Origin: Gonapodya sp. JEL0774
Taxonomy: Eukaryota > Monoblepharomycota > Monoblepharidomycetes > Monoblepharidales > Gonapodyaceae
Assembly: GCA_027604505.1 (NCBI GenBank)
Contig: JADIIX010000085.1
Coordinates: 1 to 64,000, forward strand
Direction: 5' to 3'
DNA: 64,000 nt
Positions 49,304 to 59,984 of this stretch are shown here, in pieces. Position numbers and translations under genes: made by a program. The notes beneath the pieces were generated by a model. The model was not told the DNA's origin. It made no database searches and saw only the letters and a list, made by a program, of their open reading frames with translations. The stretch's first letter is position 1. Each line of letters starts with the position of its first letter.

Positions 49304-51241
49304 CTAGTCCTTGCCCCTCTTCATCCATCCTGGGCGCCGGCTATTCCGATTATCCAGACTTACCACAGACGATCGCTTATTCCCAACTCCGGCACGCGAC
49401 GTCGTGGTCTCTTCTCTCGGACTACCCGGGAATGACGCTTCTGACTCTGTTGCCCAAGATTTACTGTCCATTGATAAGGAAGTGGAAGGGGCCGATAAGC
49501 TAGTTGAGGGCGACAACGAAGCTGACGCAGGATCCTCTGCAAAGGGCATAGGCGGACTCAAGGGACCCCAAGTGAGCGAAGCTGTTCGGGGCTGGACGGA
49601 GCGCATTTGAGGTGTTGCGAACAATTGCACACTCCCCAGAGCAGAGCTGGGAGCGAGCAGTCCCTGTGAGTGAGTCGGCGGGTCGCGCCAGAGTGGCTCA
49701 AAACTGTTGCGGCCAGAGGTATCAGTGGGCGATGCGACAACGAAGGTAGGAATGTTCTTGTGATCTGATAGAATGCAACGTAGACAGGTGAGATGATTGA
49801 CACTCGCGGAAGTTATAGACGGAATAATGCTGCGACGTGAAGACGCAAACAAAACAGTAGCCTTGCCATTCTTTGACAACTCACCCCGAACCGCGTCATC
49901 GGCTTCCTTTAATTGTCTGCGCCGCTTTACACCTTTCACGACAAACAATCCCACGATGAGTAAAAAGGCCAGCGCTCCAGCTCCGATTCCTGCTAGTGCT
50001 GGAATTGATAACCCAAAGAGACTCGTGCCAGTCGAGGGACCTGCGGCTGCGTTCCCGGAGGGATTCTGAGAAATAACAGTGGGGTCACTTGAGGAGTCGG
50101 TGGACGACGATTGCACGGAGAATGCAGCGATCGAAGAAGCAGTGGGATTCGAAGTCGTGCGAGTTAAAGAGATGGTTGATCCACCACTGGGGCTCGAACG
50201 GGTGTTTGGTAGCGCATTTGAGGAAGGCGTGGCTGTCGTGGTGTCAAACCTTGGATCGTCTGTTGCCACCTGTTGGGGTCCTATTGAGCTCTGCGGTGGT
50301 AGTGATGTAGAAGCTGGAGGCGATGCGGGTTCAGGAGGGGATGCGGGTGGTGGAGACGTGGCGGGGGGAGGAGGGGGGGACGGGTTATTTGGCTGAGGCG
50401 GTGCAGGCGGCGGTGATACAGGAGGTGCTGGGGGTGGAGAGGGTGGGGGTGGAGAAGGTGGAGGTGCAGAGGGTGGAGGTGCAGAGGGTGGAGATGGTGG
50501 GGGTGGGGGTGGTAGGGGAGTTGAGGGCGGATTTGGTGCAAGCGTGGGCGGGGATGGGGGAATCGGTGGCGGAGGAGAGGACATAGGCGGTGGTGCAGGA
50601 GGTGGGGAAGGTGTGGAAGGAGTTTCAGGCGACGATGTTGGTGCTATTGTTGTGGTCACAGGGCCTGGTGTGGGTGATTGCGTTGGAAATACCGTGCGGA
50701 TAATAGCCTTCGTTCCAGTTGAAGTACCTGCTGTGGATGTTTCCTTCCTTGTCTGAGATCCCGATTGCATCGCTTGGCCCGCTTGTGGACAGGGGGTCAA
50801 GAAAACCTGTGCACTACCTCCAACTGGTTGCTCGCAAGCTGGAGGTACGGAACCCCCGCAGGTGTAGAGCCCAACGTTCGTGGCCCCGTTTGTAATAGCG
50901 CATGATGTGAGACTGGAGGGCAAGCGGCCATCTACATTTCCCCAGAGTGCATTCCCTTCAATGTTGAGCGTGTGGAGGGAAGTGACTTCGCTCAGGTTGG
51001 GCATCTCCCCAGACAACACTTTGTATCCAAGTCTCGCTGCAGTAATGCTTCCATTTTGGCAAGAAAATATTGAGGCATCCGAGCAGCATTGGCCCGGACT
51101 CCACGTTGGGACCAGAGCTGATTGGGCGAAGAGAGCTTCGAAGATGCTGCAACTCCCCATGACTCCCGCAACCTGGAACAGCACGATGCCGACGCAAATG
51201 GCAACGTTGCGTCTGCGGGATCTGTGATGATGTCGCATCAC
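49304..51241 (-). CDS. LRR receptor-like protein with long polyproline ectodomain and single membrane helix
   Basis: Type I membrane protein, 645 aa in one open frame. A signal peptide (VAICVGIVLFQVAGVMGS) precedes the family cap CSIFEALFAQSALVPTW with QCC, then one or two short LRRs (LSGEMPNLSEVTSLHTLNI) and the C-terminal cap NALWGNVDGRLPSSLTSC with GLYTC. Residues ~190-330 are a PPPPSPP-type stalk like plant extensins, then a Ser/Thr-rich stretch. The membrane helix is LAGIGAGALAFLLIVGLFVV followed by KGVKRRRQ (stop-transfer). A ~190-residue Ser-rich cytoplasmic tail ends MKRGKD; I see no kinase or SH3 domain in it. Unlike its relatives it needs no intron, although an in-frame 40-50 nt intron near 49770 is possible. 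Probable wall-spanning sensor or adhesin. Confidence 0.85.
   Translation of the reverse strand: MMRHHHRSRRRNVAICVGIVLFQVAGVMGSCSIFEALFAQSALVPTWSPGQCCSDASIFSCQNGSITAARLGYKVLSGEMPNLSEVTSLHTLNIEGNALWGNVDGRLPSSLTSCAITNGATNVGLYTCGGSVPPACEQPVGGSAQVFLTPCPQAGQAMQSGSQTRKETSTAGTSTGTKAIIRTVFPTQSPTPGPVTTTIAPTSSPETPSTPSPPPAPPPMSSPPPPIPPSPPTLAPNPPSTPLPPPPPPSPPSAPPPSAPPPSPPPPSPPPAPPVSPPPAPPQPNNPSPPPPPATSPPPASPPEPASPPASTSLPPQSSIGPQQVATDDPRFDTTTATPSSNALPNTRSSPSGGSTISLTRTTSNPTASSIAAFSVQSSSTDSSSDPTVISQNPSGNAAAGPSTGTSLFGLSIPALAGIGAGALAFLLIVGLFVVKGVKRRRQLKEADDAVRGELSKNGKATVLFASSRRSIIPSITSASVNHLTCLRCILSDHKNIPTFVVASPTDTSGRNSFEPLWRDPPTHSQGLLAPSSALGSVQLFATPQMRSVQPRTASLTWGPLSPPMPFAEDPASASLSPSTSLSAPSTSLSMDSKSWATESEASFPGSPREETTTSRAGVGNKRSSVVSLDNRNSRRPGWMKRGKD
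50283..50700 (-). repeat. Polyproline-coding low-complexity tract
   Basis: Tandem degenerate GGTGGAGG(T/C)G units on the plus strand code PPPPSPP repeats on the minus strand within the LRR receptor-like gene. Prone to length variation. Confidence 0.8.
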
Positions 51242-51934
51242 GTTCCAGTCACGACATTCGTGTTCGAGTCGCTTGGATCTGGCGCCCGCCGCACGTGAAC
51301 TCTAAACAAGGCATCCTTGGTGGGATCTGAGGGATCCCGAACGCCGAGCCTTCACCCCACAAAAAGTCAGGCACCGCAGGCATCGCTTTCTCTTGCAACA
51401 ATTGTTTAATGGGACTTGTTTTGGCTCGTCGTCATAGGTGAAACGCAGGGGTGACCAGATGGTACAATTCTATATCCGATTGAGCCAAATGACGAGCTCA
51501 AAACACAGTCTATTTAGCAGCGTTGCTCTTGTCCACATGTAATCTCTGGAAAGTTATTGGCACCAAATATTAATAGATCCACGGACATGGGTGTTTCCAA
51601 TACAATGCGCCCCCGCCCCCTTTGTTATGGGGGCGGATCGCAATAATTAGTAGTTCTCACACCAAGGGCTCACCAACTCTCCCGAATTATTCTTTTGTAT
51701 GGTACATCGAAAGCACGATCATAAGTGGCACGTAATAATGTATGCAATGATAATAAGTCCAGGTGATGCACATAAAAACCACACTTCTATGACAATCAGC
51801 CATTACTCGACTATGAAGCGATTCCTCAATAAGGCAAGAGTTTGAGGAGAATCCGTACGTACACGTACAAAGATTGTAGAGATCCGGACTTGCATGAAGT
51901 GCGTCCGAAAGAACGACATTCGGACGAGTCTCCT
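51242..51934. other. Intergenic region upstream of polyproline LRR gene
   Basis: About 690 bp, mixed composition becoming AT-rich toward 51700. It should contain the promoter of the LRR gene and the 3' end of the coiled-coil/SH3 gene. It holds a perfect GC-rich stem-loop at 51613-51636. No supported exon. Confidence 0.45.
51613..51636. other. GC-rich inverted repeat (8-bp stem, 8-nt loop)
   Basis: CCGCCCCC and GGGGGCGG flank TTTGTTAT. The two arms also form paired GC-box/zinc-finger-like motifs (CCCCGCCCC type) about 370 bp upstream of the LRR gene start. Regulatory role is inference. Confidence 0.5.
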
Positions 51935-54900
51935 TCACCGCCACCCCCTCACATCCACTTGTGGGTATCCGTATGCCTGCTGCCGATGGTGTTGCATCGG
52001 CGGCATTTGCATCTGTGGCATTTGCATCTGCGGCATTTGCATCTGCGGCATTTGCATCTGCGGCATTTGCATCTGTGGCATTTGCATCTGTGGCATTTGC
52101 ATGGTTGGAATGGGCATCGTGGGCATCTGCATCTGCATTGGGGAATTTCCGAACACGGGTTGCATCTGCTGCATTTGGAAGTTGTTTTGCATGCTTTGCA
52201 AATACTGCTGCTGTTGCTGCTGCTGGGCGTCCGCTCGCCGTTGCCGCTGCGATCGTTCACCGGGGGCTTTGACCGGCTTTGTGAATGACGATGCAGTACG
52301 TGGGGTCAGCTGAGGCGCAGATAGAGATGTGGTGGAATCGGTCACAGGCTGATCGGAAACGCAGCTCAGTGGGAAGAACCCCGACGTGCTCGTGCTGAGG
52401 TGGACACCCTGTGCGATACCATATAACAACAAACGTTTCAGAACGGTGAGATATGGACTTATGTAATGCAACCCGCCAACCAACTCACGTTAGCCCAGCT
52501 ATCATATGTCATCATGACCCAAGGAGCAGGTTCGGCGAGGTTTGGAAAATCGAAATACTTCCCATCACGAACTAATCCCGTGTGAAATTTGCAATAACAA
52601 CAGTTCGAACTCACCCATCCGCAAAATGCGCGATACAAAAGATCTCGTCGCCCACTACCAGGGTAAGCTCGTCGGCTTGTTGCGCCGAATACGCCGCCGC
52701 CACGAACAACACCTTCTTGACCGGTATTCCAGACGATCCGGCCGACGACGAGGATGCCTGTGTACGGAATGAAGATGTAGATGCTTGTGGTTGAGCTGGT
52801 GTTGTGAGCAAGCTCACTGTCGCAGGAGATTGAGGTGGGGGCGGGGACGGTGCCTGGACTGTTCCGGCAGAGGAAGAACCTGCCCCGGTGCTCGCTACGC
52901 TGGGACTCCTCAATTCACCTTGAGATGACGACGGGGACTTGTGGTGCTTATTTACGGCAAAGCTTTTCTCCAGCTCCGCAATCCTGGCCGCCTTCTCGTT
53001 CAACTGCCTCTCCAGCTCCTCCACCCGAGCCCCGCCGGCCTCCGTGGGCCCATCGCCCAAAGCCGTTGCCCTTGCACCCAGCCCATCCGCCTCCAACCTG
53101 GCCAGTTTCGCATCCTTAGCCGCCAAATCGGCCTTCAGTTGAGCCTCCCGTGCGGCAGCCTCTCTCTCAGCCCTGCGTACCTTGTCCGCGACCTCTCGAG
53201 CGGCTTGCTCCGCACGCGTCGTGGCAACGGCTAGGCTGCGCTCGAGCTCAGCAATCTGTTGAGTGGTTCCAGGCGATCGTGGGCGTGGGGTCTCCAACGC
53301 AAGATGCGCAGCCGCAGAATCGGCTCGCGCGGCGGCGAGTTCCGCGTGCATGTTCGCAATCGCGACATTCTTCTCTGAAACCTGCTTTTCCACATCCGCA
53401 ATTTTCACCTCCAGCCTGGTCGTTTTCTCCCTTTCTTTCTCCAACAGCTCCGTCGTATCACGCTCCTCCGCAGCTTCGAGAGCCCTTGCGAGTTCCATGG
53501 CTCTCTGTTCCAACGACCTCACCTCGGTCCGCGTTCTCTGGAGCGTTTTGTCGAGCTCCGATGCTCTTTCTTCGGCGGTACGAGCACGAGCTTCAGATGC
53601 CTTGCTGAGCGACTCGTACTTTTCGATCTGGTCACGCAGATCGTTCTCGAGCGCGTTAGCATCGGTGGCCCAGCGCGCGGCTTCGGATGCGCGTGCTTCA
53701 GCTGCGTTAAGCTTTTGCGCAGAGTCCGATGCGAGTTTCTGTGATTCCTCTGCCTGGCGAAGTGCGCCGGCCGCTCGGATTTCGGCGTCCTCTACCCGTT
53801 GTATCGACTGTGCCGCGATCTGTTCGGCCTCTTCCGCTTTTCGTTCGGCATTTTGAGCTCTCTTCTCCATATCCGTGGTCTTCACCTCCGCTTCTTTCCT
53901 CGCCCGTTCTGCCTCCATGACCCTTCTTTCGGCATCCCGTACCCGTTCATCCTCCTCCACTGAGCCGCTCTGTCCGTCGTGTCGGACAGCAGACGACATT
54001 GCGGTCATCAACTGCTTCTCAAGATCTTTCTTATCGCGTTCGAGATCCGCTCTGCGCGCCTGCTCTGTGGCGAGATCACGCTTGAACCTCTCCAGCTCCA
54101 CTCGGTTTCCACTGAGGGAACCTGCGGTACCGTCCGCCTCCCTATTTAGCCTTTCGATATCCCTTTCCAGCTGTCTACGTTGGGATTTTTCTGCGGTGAG
54201 GTTTTCGCGTGCGATTTGCAGATCTTTTTCGAGGGATGCGTTCTGCAACAGGAGCGAGGTGAACTTGGTGTCCAGGTCTTTGTGTTTAGCTTCGAGTGCA
54301 GTGAGGGCGTCGCGCGTGATGGCGAGTTCCTTTTCTGCAGCGGCCGTGTTTGCAGACCCTGGTACAGTGCTGGTTGCCGTCGAGGCGCTCGCACCACCCC
54401 CCCCACCCCGTCTGCCCCTCACAGGCGCCCTGACGAATCCATTATCCTTGGCCTCCTCAAGTGCCCCTTCCAAATCAACGACACGTTCTCGGAACGTCTT
54501 GACGAGGGTTTCCAATTCTGCACGGCGACCGGCATCGTCTGCGTTGTTCTGGGAAGCGAGCTTCGCTTCGGCAGAGCGAGCGCGGTCCCGCCAAACTTTG
54601 AGCTCAGATTCCACGTCAGTAAGCCGGGATTCGAGGACTTGGAGGCGGGAAGAAGTCGCATACGTGGAGCTCGAAGAGGAAGTGGGAATAGTGGTGGTTT
54701 GGGGGTTGTCATACTGAGATGCGTTGGGAATCGGTGGTAATGCTGTGTACAGATTCGAGGATACATTTGAAGGAGGAGATGGAGGTGCAAGTGACGACGA
54801 ATTCGACCCCGCAGAGGTGAGACCGCGGTATGTCTCGTTTTGGCGAAGAGCGGAGGAACCCAAAGTTCCGAACGTTTCTCCGGCGTATACAGACCGGACG

Positions 54901-55082
54901 GGAGATCGATCACGCGCAGAGGATCTGGGCGTTGGAGCCGCGCGGAGAAAAGAAGAGGAGCTTGACTGAGTTGGAGTGGGGGCAGACAAGCCCGAGGGAG
55001 CCAAGCTCGAATCTGTGCCGGAGCGTGGATTTCCAGAGGAGCCCAAACGATAAAATCGCGTGGTCGTCGCCGGTTCTGGCAT
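51935..55082 (-). CDS. Long coiled-coil protein with SH3 domain and MPQMQ repeat tail
   Basis: Exons read: 52615..55082, 52489..52498, 51935..52408 (minus); phases agree, 983 aa. The N-terminal ~130 residues are Ser/Thr/Pro-rich; residues ~150-720 form a continuous charged coiled coil (many EAERARKEAE-like heptads), then a Ser/Pro linker. The SH3 domain is built across all three exons: KVLFVAAAYSAQQADELTL, VVGDEIFCIAHFADG, the 10-nt exon giving WAN, then GVHLSTSTSGFFPLSCV. This has the ALYDY, DELSF, GW and GxFPxxYV positions of SH3 (Tyr replaced by Cys in the last). After a Gln run, the tail is a tandem array of MPQMQ repeats. Likely a scaffold linking cortical actin or endocytic Pro-rich partners; specific role unknown. 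Divergent from the beta-lactamase-like gene. Confidence 0.88.
52002..52102. repeat. 15-bp minisatellite coding MPQMQ repeats
   Basis: About seven near-identical 15-bp units (CATTTGCATCTGYGG on the plus strand) inside the last exon of the coiled-coil/SH3 gene. Units differ only by C/T at silent positions, suggesting recent expansion. Next to it a CTG/TTG run codes polyglutamine (about 52203-52229). Confidence 0.9.
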
Positions 55083-55676
55083 GGTCGTTCGTTGAATTCA
55101 CTCGCGAATGAATGGAATTCCCCGTTGTCCCTGTGGGCGGTTTGTGCCCAGATCGGAGCACCGCCGGCAGGGTCGACCTTGGCGGTAACAAAACTCGGAC
55201 AAGGGAGGGCAGGCAAGTGTTCTTTCCCCACTGCACTGTAAAATTGATCAAACACAGAATCGAGTAGCTGCAAGTATTTGGTGGAGAGAAGGGCCTCCTT
55301 TTCCTCTTCTATGCTATTGCTTGGGAATTAAAGTCTGAGCCATACTCCATGAAGGTCGATTCATGTTTGGCACACCTGGCCAGGGCGGATGATGGGGAGA
55401 TGAACAGCGCGAGGAAGAACGGTGGTGGAGAACTGCCGGTCAGCGGCGGACCAAAGCTGAAAGCCGAACCCGTGGTTGTGGGAAGTTGAACACAATATTA
55501 CAGACTTATCAGTGTTTTCATTGTAGAATCCTTGACAACTTGTCGTCAATTTCAGTATACAGTCAATAATGTCTGGGTGTGGGTCCGCGGCCCGGACGAA
55601 AACGGAGCCGCACCATCTCTGTTGTCCAGACCTTCTTCATCCGTGCTCCAAGTGTAGTCTCCGCGTATCGATTTCC
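55083..55676. promoter_or_regulatory. Divergent promoter region between coiled-coil/SH3 and beta-lactamase-like genes
   Basis: About 590 bp between divergent start codons. Minus-strand ORFs here are not supported by motifs. The plus-strand frame is open from 55569, so the beta-lactamase-like protein could begin up to 36 residues earlier. Confidence 0.4.
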
Positions 55677-57764
55677 ATGTCCTCCGGCATCCCCATCGGT
55701 GGATTCGTGGCACCAGGCTACGAGCCTGTTCTCTCTCAATTTAAGAGAAATTTCGAGATTGGGAGGGAGCTCGGTGCATCGTACTCTGCGTACGGTGAGC
55801 ATTCATTCATTTTCGCAGGCACATTCGGTCAACTTGAGATCGCTCACGCTGCTATGTCCAAATGTTTCTTCAATTTAACTAAGTTCGGGGCCAACTCGTA
55901 GTTGATCTCTGGGGTGGATGGGCCGATTCGTCCAAAACTAAGCCATGGAACAAGGACTCTCTTACAGTTGTATATTCTTGTGGCAAAGCTGTGGTGAGTA
56001 CACATTCGGTTTTGGTGCTGTGATGTCTGGCCGAGAATCCGAGCTGCACCTTGACTCCCCCCTGTGGAACCCCGCCCAGGACAGCAAGGCATGATCGTGG
56101 CCCACCTGGTTTCGCGAAATCTGATTGGCTACGATGATCCTGTTGCCAAGTACTGGCCCGAATTCGCCCAAGGAGGGAAGGAGAATGTAACCGTGGGTGC
56201 AGGGATTCTCCATGAAACCCCAGCTTTAACGCAGATAACTGACATTCAAACCATCCCTAATCAAGATCCGTGATATCTGCCAGCACGCCGCTGGTCTCTC
56301 TTTCCTCGACGATGACAACCTCATCTCACTAGACGACGTGGGTGACTTGAAGCTCGTCGCAGAAAAGCTTGCACGTCAGCCGCACAGTCACGCGGGTCAT
56401 AAAACCAAAGTATATCACGCAACGACCCAAGGATGGGTGTGTACGGTTTGATAGACCCGAGTCAGGCTGGTGAGAAACGTCTCTCACCTCACCACCGTCG
56501 TCAATTGTTCCCCTCCACCCCTGCAGTGCCTCAACGAACTCTTCCGCCGTGTCATGGGCAAGACCCACGGCCAGTTTTTGCGCGAGGTCGTCAATCCCGG
56601 GCTTGGTGTGGACGTGTACTCCGGGTTCGACGTGGACGATCCGGCTATGGAGAGCCGCTACGCCCAAGTGGTCCCTTCCGCAGCCTTCTTGAAGGCCGCA
56701 AGTAGGTACCTCGTGGCTATGGCAGCACAGACGGGAGACAGAGGGACGCATTGATCGCCAACCTCGTCACACCTCCGTTACAGCTGTCGAACCGCCACCC
56801 CCTGGTTCACTGAAATGGCGAGTTGCCCGCTCGGGGCCTCCTCGCCCCCAAGCCAACGACCATCGCGTTCGGAGGCACGAAATACCCTCTGCGTTCACGG
56901 TCACCAATGCCCGATCGGTGAGTTGAGAACAAGTCTGTGATGAATAATGCAAAAATTGGTAAGGCTTTCACATTTTCGAATGACACTTTCCCACAGCTCG
57001 CGCGAATAGCTGCACTCGTGGGTGTCATTTCTTGTCACGGTGATATCCCATGGCAACCTCACTCAGCCCCACGCCGTAAATTCTTAGTGTTCCATGGGGG
57101 GCGCCCTTTTCGACTTTGAGCTCATCGATAGATCCACACTCCTCGCATCGATCGAGGTTGACCAGTCCATGGACGGAGTCGTTGGTGAGGAGCGATCGAA
57201 ACGAGCGATGCCCAACTGCACAAGCTGCGAAATTATAACCTTGAGAACGGGGTATTTCGGCGCTCATTCCCTGCAGATTTGTTCACGGGTTTTCCCACGC
57301 GTACGTGCCGAGGTGGAGCCTCGTGGGCCAGGAACTTGGACGGGGTGAGTTTAGGACTAATTGCGGTGACATAGTCTTGATCGGGGTCCTGAACCTCACA
57401 TTTTCGATCATCTCATTTCGACATTCAGTACAAAGTTCCCACCATTGTCCCTCGCCAACAAGCTGAGTGGAGAGGCCCCGGGTGGGAGTGGACGGGTTGG
57501 ATGGGAACAGGGGGGTCGCACATTCAGGTTCGCCTGTTCTGTGACTTGCGTTTCTCCAGTACTCGGTGGCCTAACTCTGGGTGAAATGTTTCCCCCTTTG
57601 ATTTCACTTCCTAGTGGGACGTTAAGAACCAGGTCTCCTCTGCTTATGTTATGAACCTCCTCGAGCCTGGATTCGACAATAGGGGGATGAGTCTTGTCGG
57701 AGCTCTTGTAAATTGCGTGGAGGAACTCAGAAAGAAGGGTGGGCGAGTTAACTCCTCCCTATGA
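55677..57764 (+). CDS. Serine beta-lactamase/esterase-family protein (LACTB/EstB-like)
   Basis: Predicted serine hydrolase of the class C beta-lactamase/DD-peptidase fold; fungal members are usually esterases, not antibiotic resistance enzymes. Resolved exons: 55677..55794, 55884..55993, 56085..56192, 56266..56436, 56527..56701, 56784..56917, 56997..57017, 57088..57184; the rest to the stop at 57764 is not fully resolved. Family features: [14 protein letters not shown] start, [15 protein letters not shown], the active-site SxxK as [45 protein letters not shown] and [21 protein letters not shown]. The last exon reads [21 protein letters not shown]. Exon 7 is a 21-nt microexon (LARIAAL). No signal peptide was found from the chosen ATG. 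Substrate unknown. Confidence 0.82.
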
Positions 57765-58029
57765 AACTGGGGACAGGTGGCACAAAAGGGGAGAGTCGGT
57801 GAAACATACAGGACGAAGTAACCTTATGTTCACTTATACTACAGTTGCATAGACATAATTAGGGGATAGGATTTTATGCACAACGACATCACTTGTTGCT
57901 GGCTTGTTTCAACGGTACGGTACTCCATGAACACATATATGGGAGCGCTATCAGTCCAAGGTGAAAGTACAGAAAGTCCATCGCCGCCTGCCATCTCTCC
58001 TCAAGGGCCTCTCAGTCACCGAGATCAAC
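57765..58029. other. Convergent intergenic spacer
   Basis: About 265 bp between the beta-lactamase-like stop and the stop of the helical-protein gene. No supported exon or clear terminator. Confidence 0.4.
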
Positions 58030-59789
58030 TTAGAAGCTCAGTTTCCTGATCCAGCCGGGCTTCTCGTTGGGCGCTCTGTCCTTCTCCAACGCTTTGCCAA
58101 CGAGATCCTCTAAACCCTCCAGTGCGTCCATCATGTGTGTCGCGACATCTCTCACGTCCATTTTCATTGCTGCTAATGATTTGATCTGCTTACGTGTCCA
58201 GGATATGGCCACCGAAGCGACCACGGTGCTGACTGCGCCAGCACATGCGGTGCCTGCGGATATCCCCAAAGACGCAACACCCGCGAGGCTGGATCCTCCG
58301 CCAGCCGTTCCAGCAGCGGCAAACGAGGACGAGACGGCGCTGGCAACCAGGGCACCTTTGGCAGCTATGGTGAAGGCGACACCACCGGCCACCAAACCAA
58401 CGACACTAGGTACACAAAGTTTGAGAGGCGAGGAAAGATTCATCAGCTCGGCGAAGTGAGAAATAGATTCAATTGCACATGAGACTGACCCTAGAACGCA
58501 GAGACTCGAGAGCACCCCCTTCTTCCTTTTGCTTTCGATAAGATTGAGTTGCAACGCTTCGCAGAGGACGGAGAGGAACTCGTAGACCTCCACAAGCTCG
58601 ACGTAAATGGCGGTGAGTATTGACAGGAACGCCGCAACTGCCAAGAGGAGAGAGTTAGTCTTGTTTGAGACCTCGAGTTACCACAACTGAACGCACGGTG
58701 CTTCTTGTTGTCGGGAGGTTTCAAGTTTGCAATTCGTTCGCAGACTCGACGCAGCTGCTCCTTTCGGAAATTTATGCCTGATGTAAGAAGAATACTGTCA
58801 TGTACAGTCCCAGAACTTGCCACGGTTATCTGTGACAGGTGGTTGCCACCAACCATCATCTAAGCCCTTGATTTCTCCAAACGCGTCTTCCGTCGCATTC
58901 AACAACATGGTCGCATGCGCCGCTCCCTCCCAGAGGTTCCTTAGCTGTTCAGCACCAATTTCTCCGCCCATAAGACCGGAGATATTTGCTGGTAGTGGTG
59001 GAAGGGTTGCAAGATCATCCGGGTTTGGCTTGGAGCGAGAATCTTCGTATTCGGAGAGGGGCGTAACGAGGGGAGACTTGAGAAGGAATGAGCCAGCTAC
59101 TCACCTTCAAGTGGGGGTGGCGCGAGGAGCCTAATGCATTTGAGCCTTAGCTCTCGTAGCTGGGGTAAGAGTTCTGTTGCAAATATAGAGGAGCCCGAAG
59201 GGAGACGCGGATTGAGCAACCAAAATTAGAGACGGTAAGCTGAATCGATGAACTATGCAGCTCAGCGTACCTGGGTTAACAGAACTGGGCTTTTCAAAGG
59301 GGATTCGGACATGAAATACTGTTGTTTGTCGTTGTTTGTCAATCACAACAGTCAGGAAACAGTAATACCACGACCGAGAACACGGTGATATTTTTCATTA
59401 CCATCAGCTAAAGCTTTAAGTCTTGATGTGAGGACTGGTGGGATTTCTCATCGTTAGAGAAGACTCTGAATTGGCATTATCAGTGTCGCCCAGGAACTAC
59501 GCACCTGGCGGCATCCGTGGCCGCTATTGAAGTCGCTGTGCGCAGTGCAAAGTCAGTTTCGATTCCAGTGTCAGTGTCGAGTGTCCACGTCTTGTGTTTT
59601 GTGGCTGGTTCGCGGGATGTCATTCAGTGCTCCGGTGGCACTTGTGTTGGTTGCCCAATCATCAACACATAATTTGTCTCGCTCGGTTTGCATGTCGTAC
59701 CACTGACTGAGCCATTCCGGCCACTCAATCACACATGGCGTACTGTAGAATGTAATTTCATGGATTGGGAAACGGTGTTCTTCAGTCAC
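58030..59789 (-). CDS. Helical membrane-associated protein, unrecognised; 5' exons unresolved
   Basis: I do not recognise the family. The 3' exon (58030 to about 58645) codes FLSILTAIYVELVEVYEFL, ESISHFAELMNLSS and a Gly/Ala-rich hydrophobic stretch (VVGLVAGGVAFTIAAKGALV, then SSFAAAGTAGGGSSLAGVAS) that could form one or two membrane or pore-like helices, ending PGWIRKLSF. Upstream minus-strand frames look coding: INFRKEQLRRVCERIANL near 58700-58770, and GEIKGLDDGWWQPPVTDNRG near 58820-58890. A possible first exon at 59571-59789 begins MTEEHRFPIHEITFYSTP and is Trp/Asp-rich. Joining these is inference. The helix pattern, with a glycine-rich hairpin, is reminiscent of self-associating membrane proteins, but I assign no function. 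Divergent from the GPI-type LRR gene. Confidence 0.5.
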
Positions 59790-59984
59790 CGACTCTATAC
59801 ATTATCGTTCTGTATTCTTCGACATAAGAGGGGAAGGTTTATTAAGGAACTTCAGAATTGAGCAGACGAGACGGAAGGTTTGATTTCCAAAAAGGACGAA
59901 ACCAGGTGGGGCTTGGCGGCCGAAGGAGTGCTGCAAAACTGTCCCCAATTACGCCTCCAACCAACCCGTCAGATCATTGAGACG

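Noticed and set aside
49797-50756. Gly/Val-rich plus-strand ORFs
   Set aside because: Shadows of the polyproline coding tract on the minus strand.
51961-52272. CRISPR-like tandem repeats and overlapping short ORFs (Ala/Phe/Ser or Cys/Lys/Arg repeats)
   Set aside because: Units are 15 bp with no spacers and translate to MPQMQ in the spliced minus-strand frame; the other frames are shadows of the same repeat.
53263-54740. Long plus-strand Ser/Ala-rich ORFs opposite the coiled-coil gene
   Set aside because: They mirror the repetitive Glu/Ala/Arg heptads of the minus-strand coding frame and have no independent features.
55579-55878. Alternative plus-strand frame and minus frame 55563..55802 near the beta-lactamase-like start
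   Set aside because: Only the frame with [14 protein letters not shown] splices in phase to [13 protein letters not shown]; the others lack motifs.
55677-57764. Antibiotic-resistance beta-lactamase
   Set aside because: Intron-rich fungal gene with the SxxK of the broad esterase/LACTB family; resistance is not implied.
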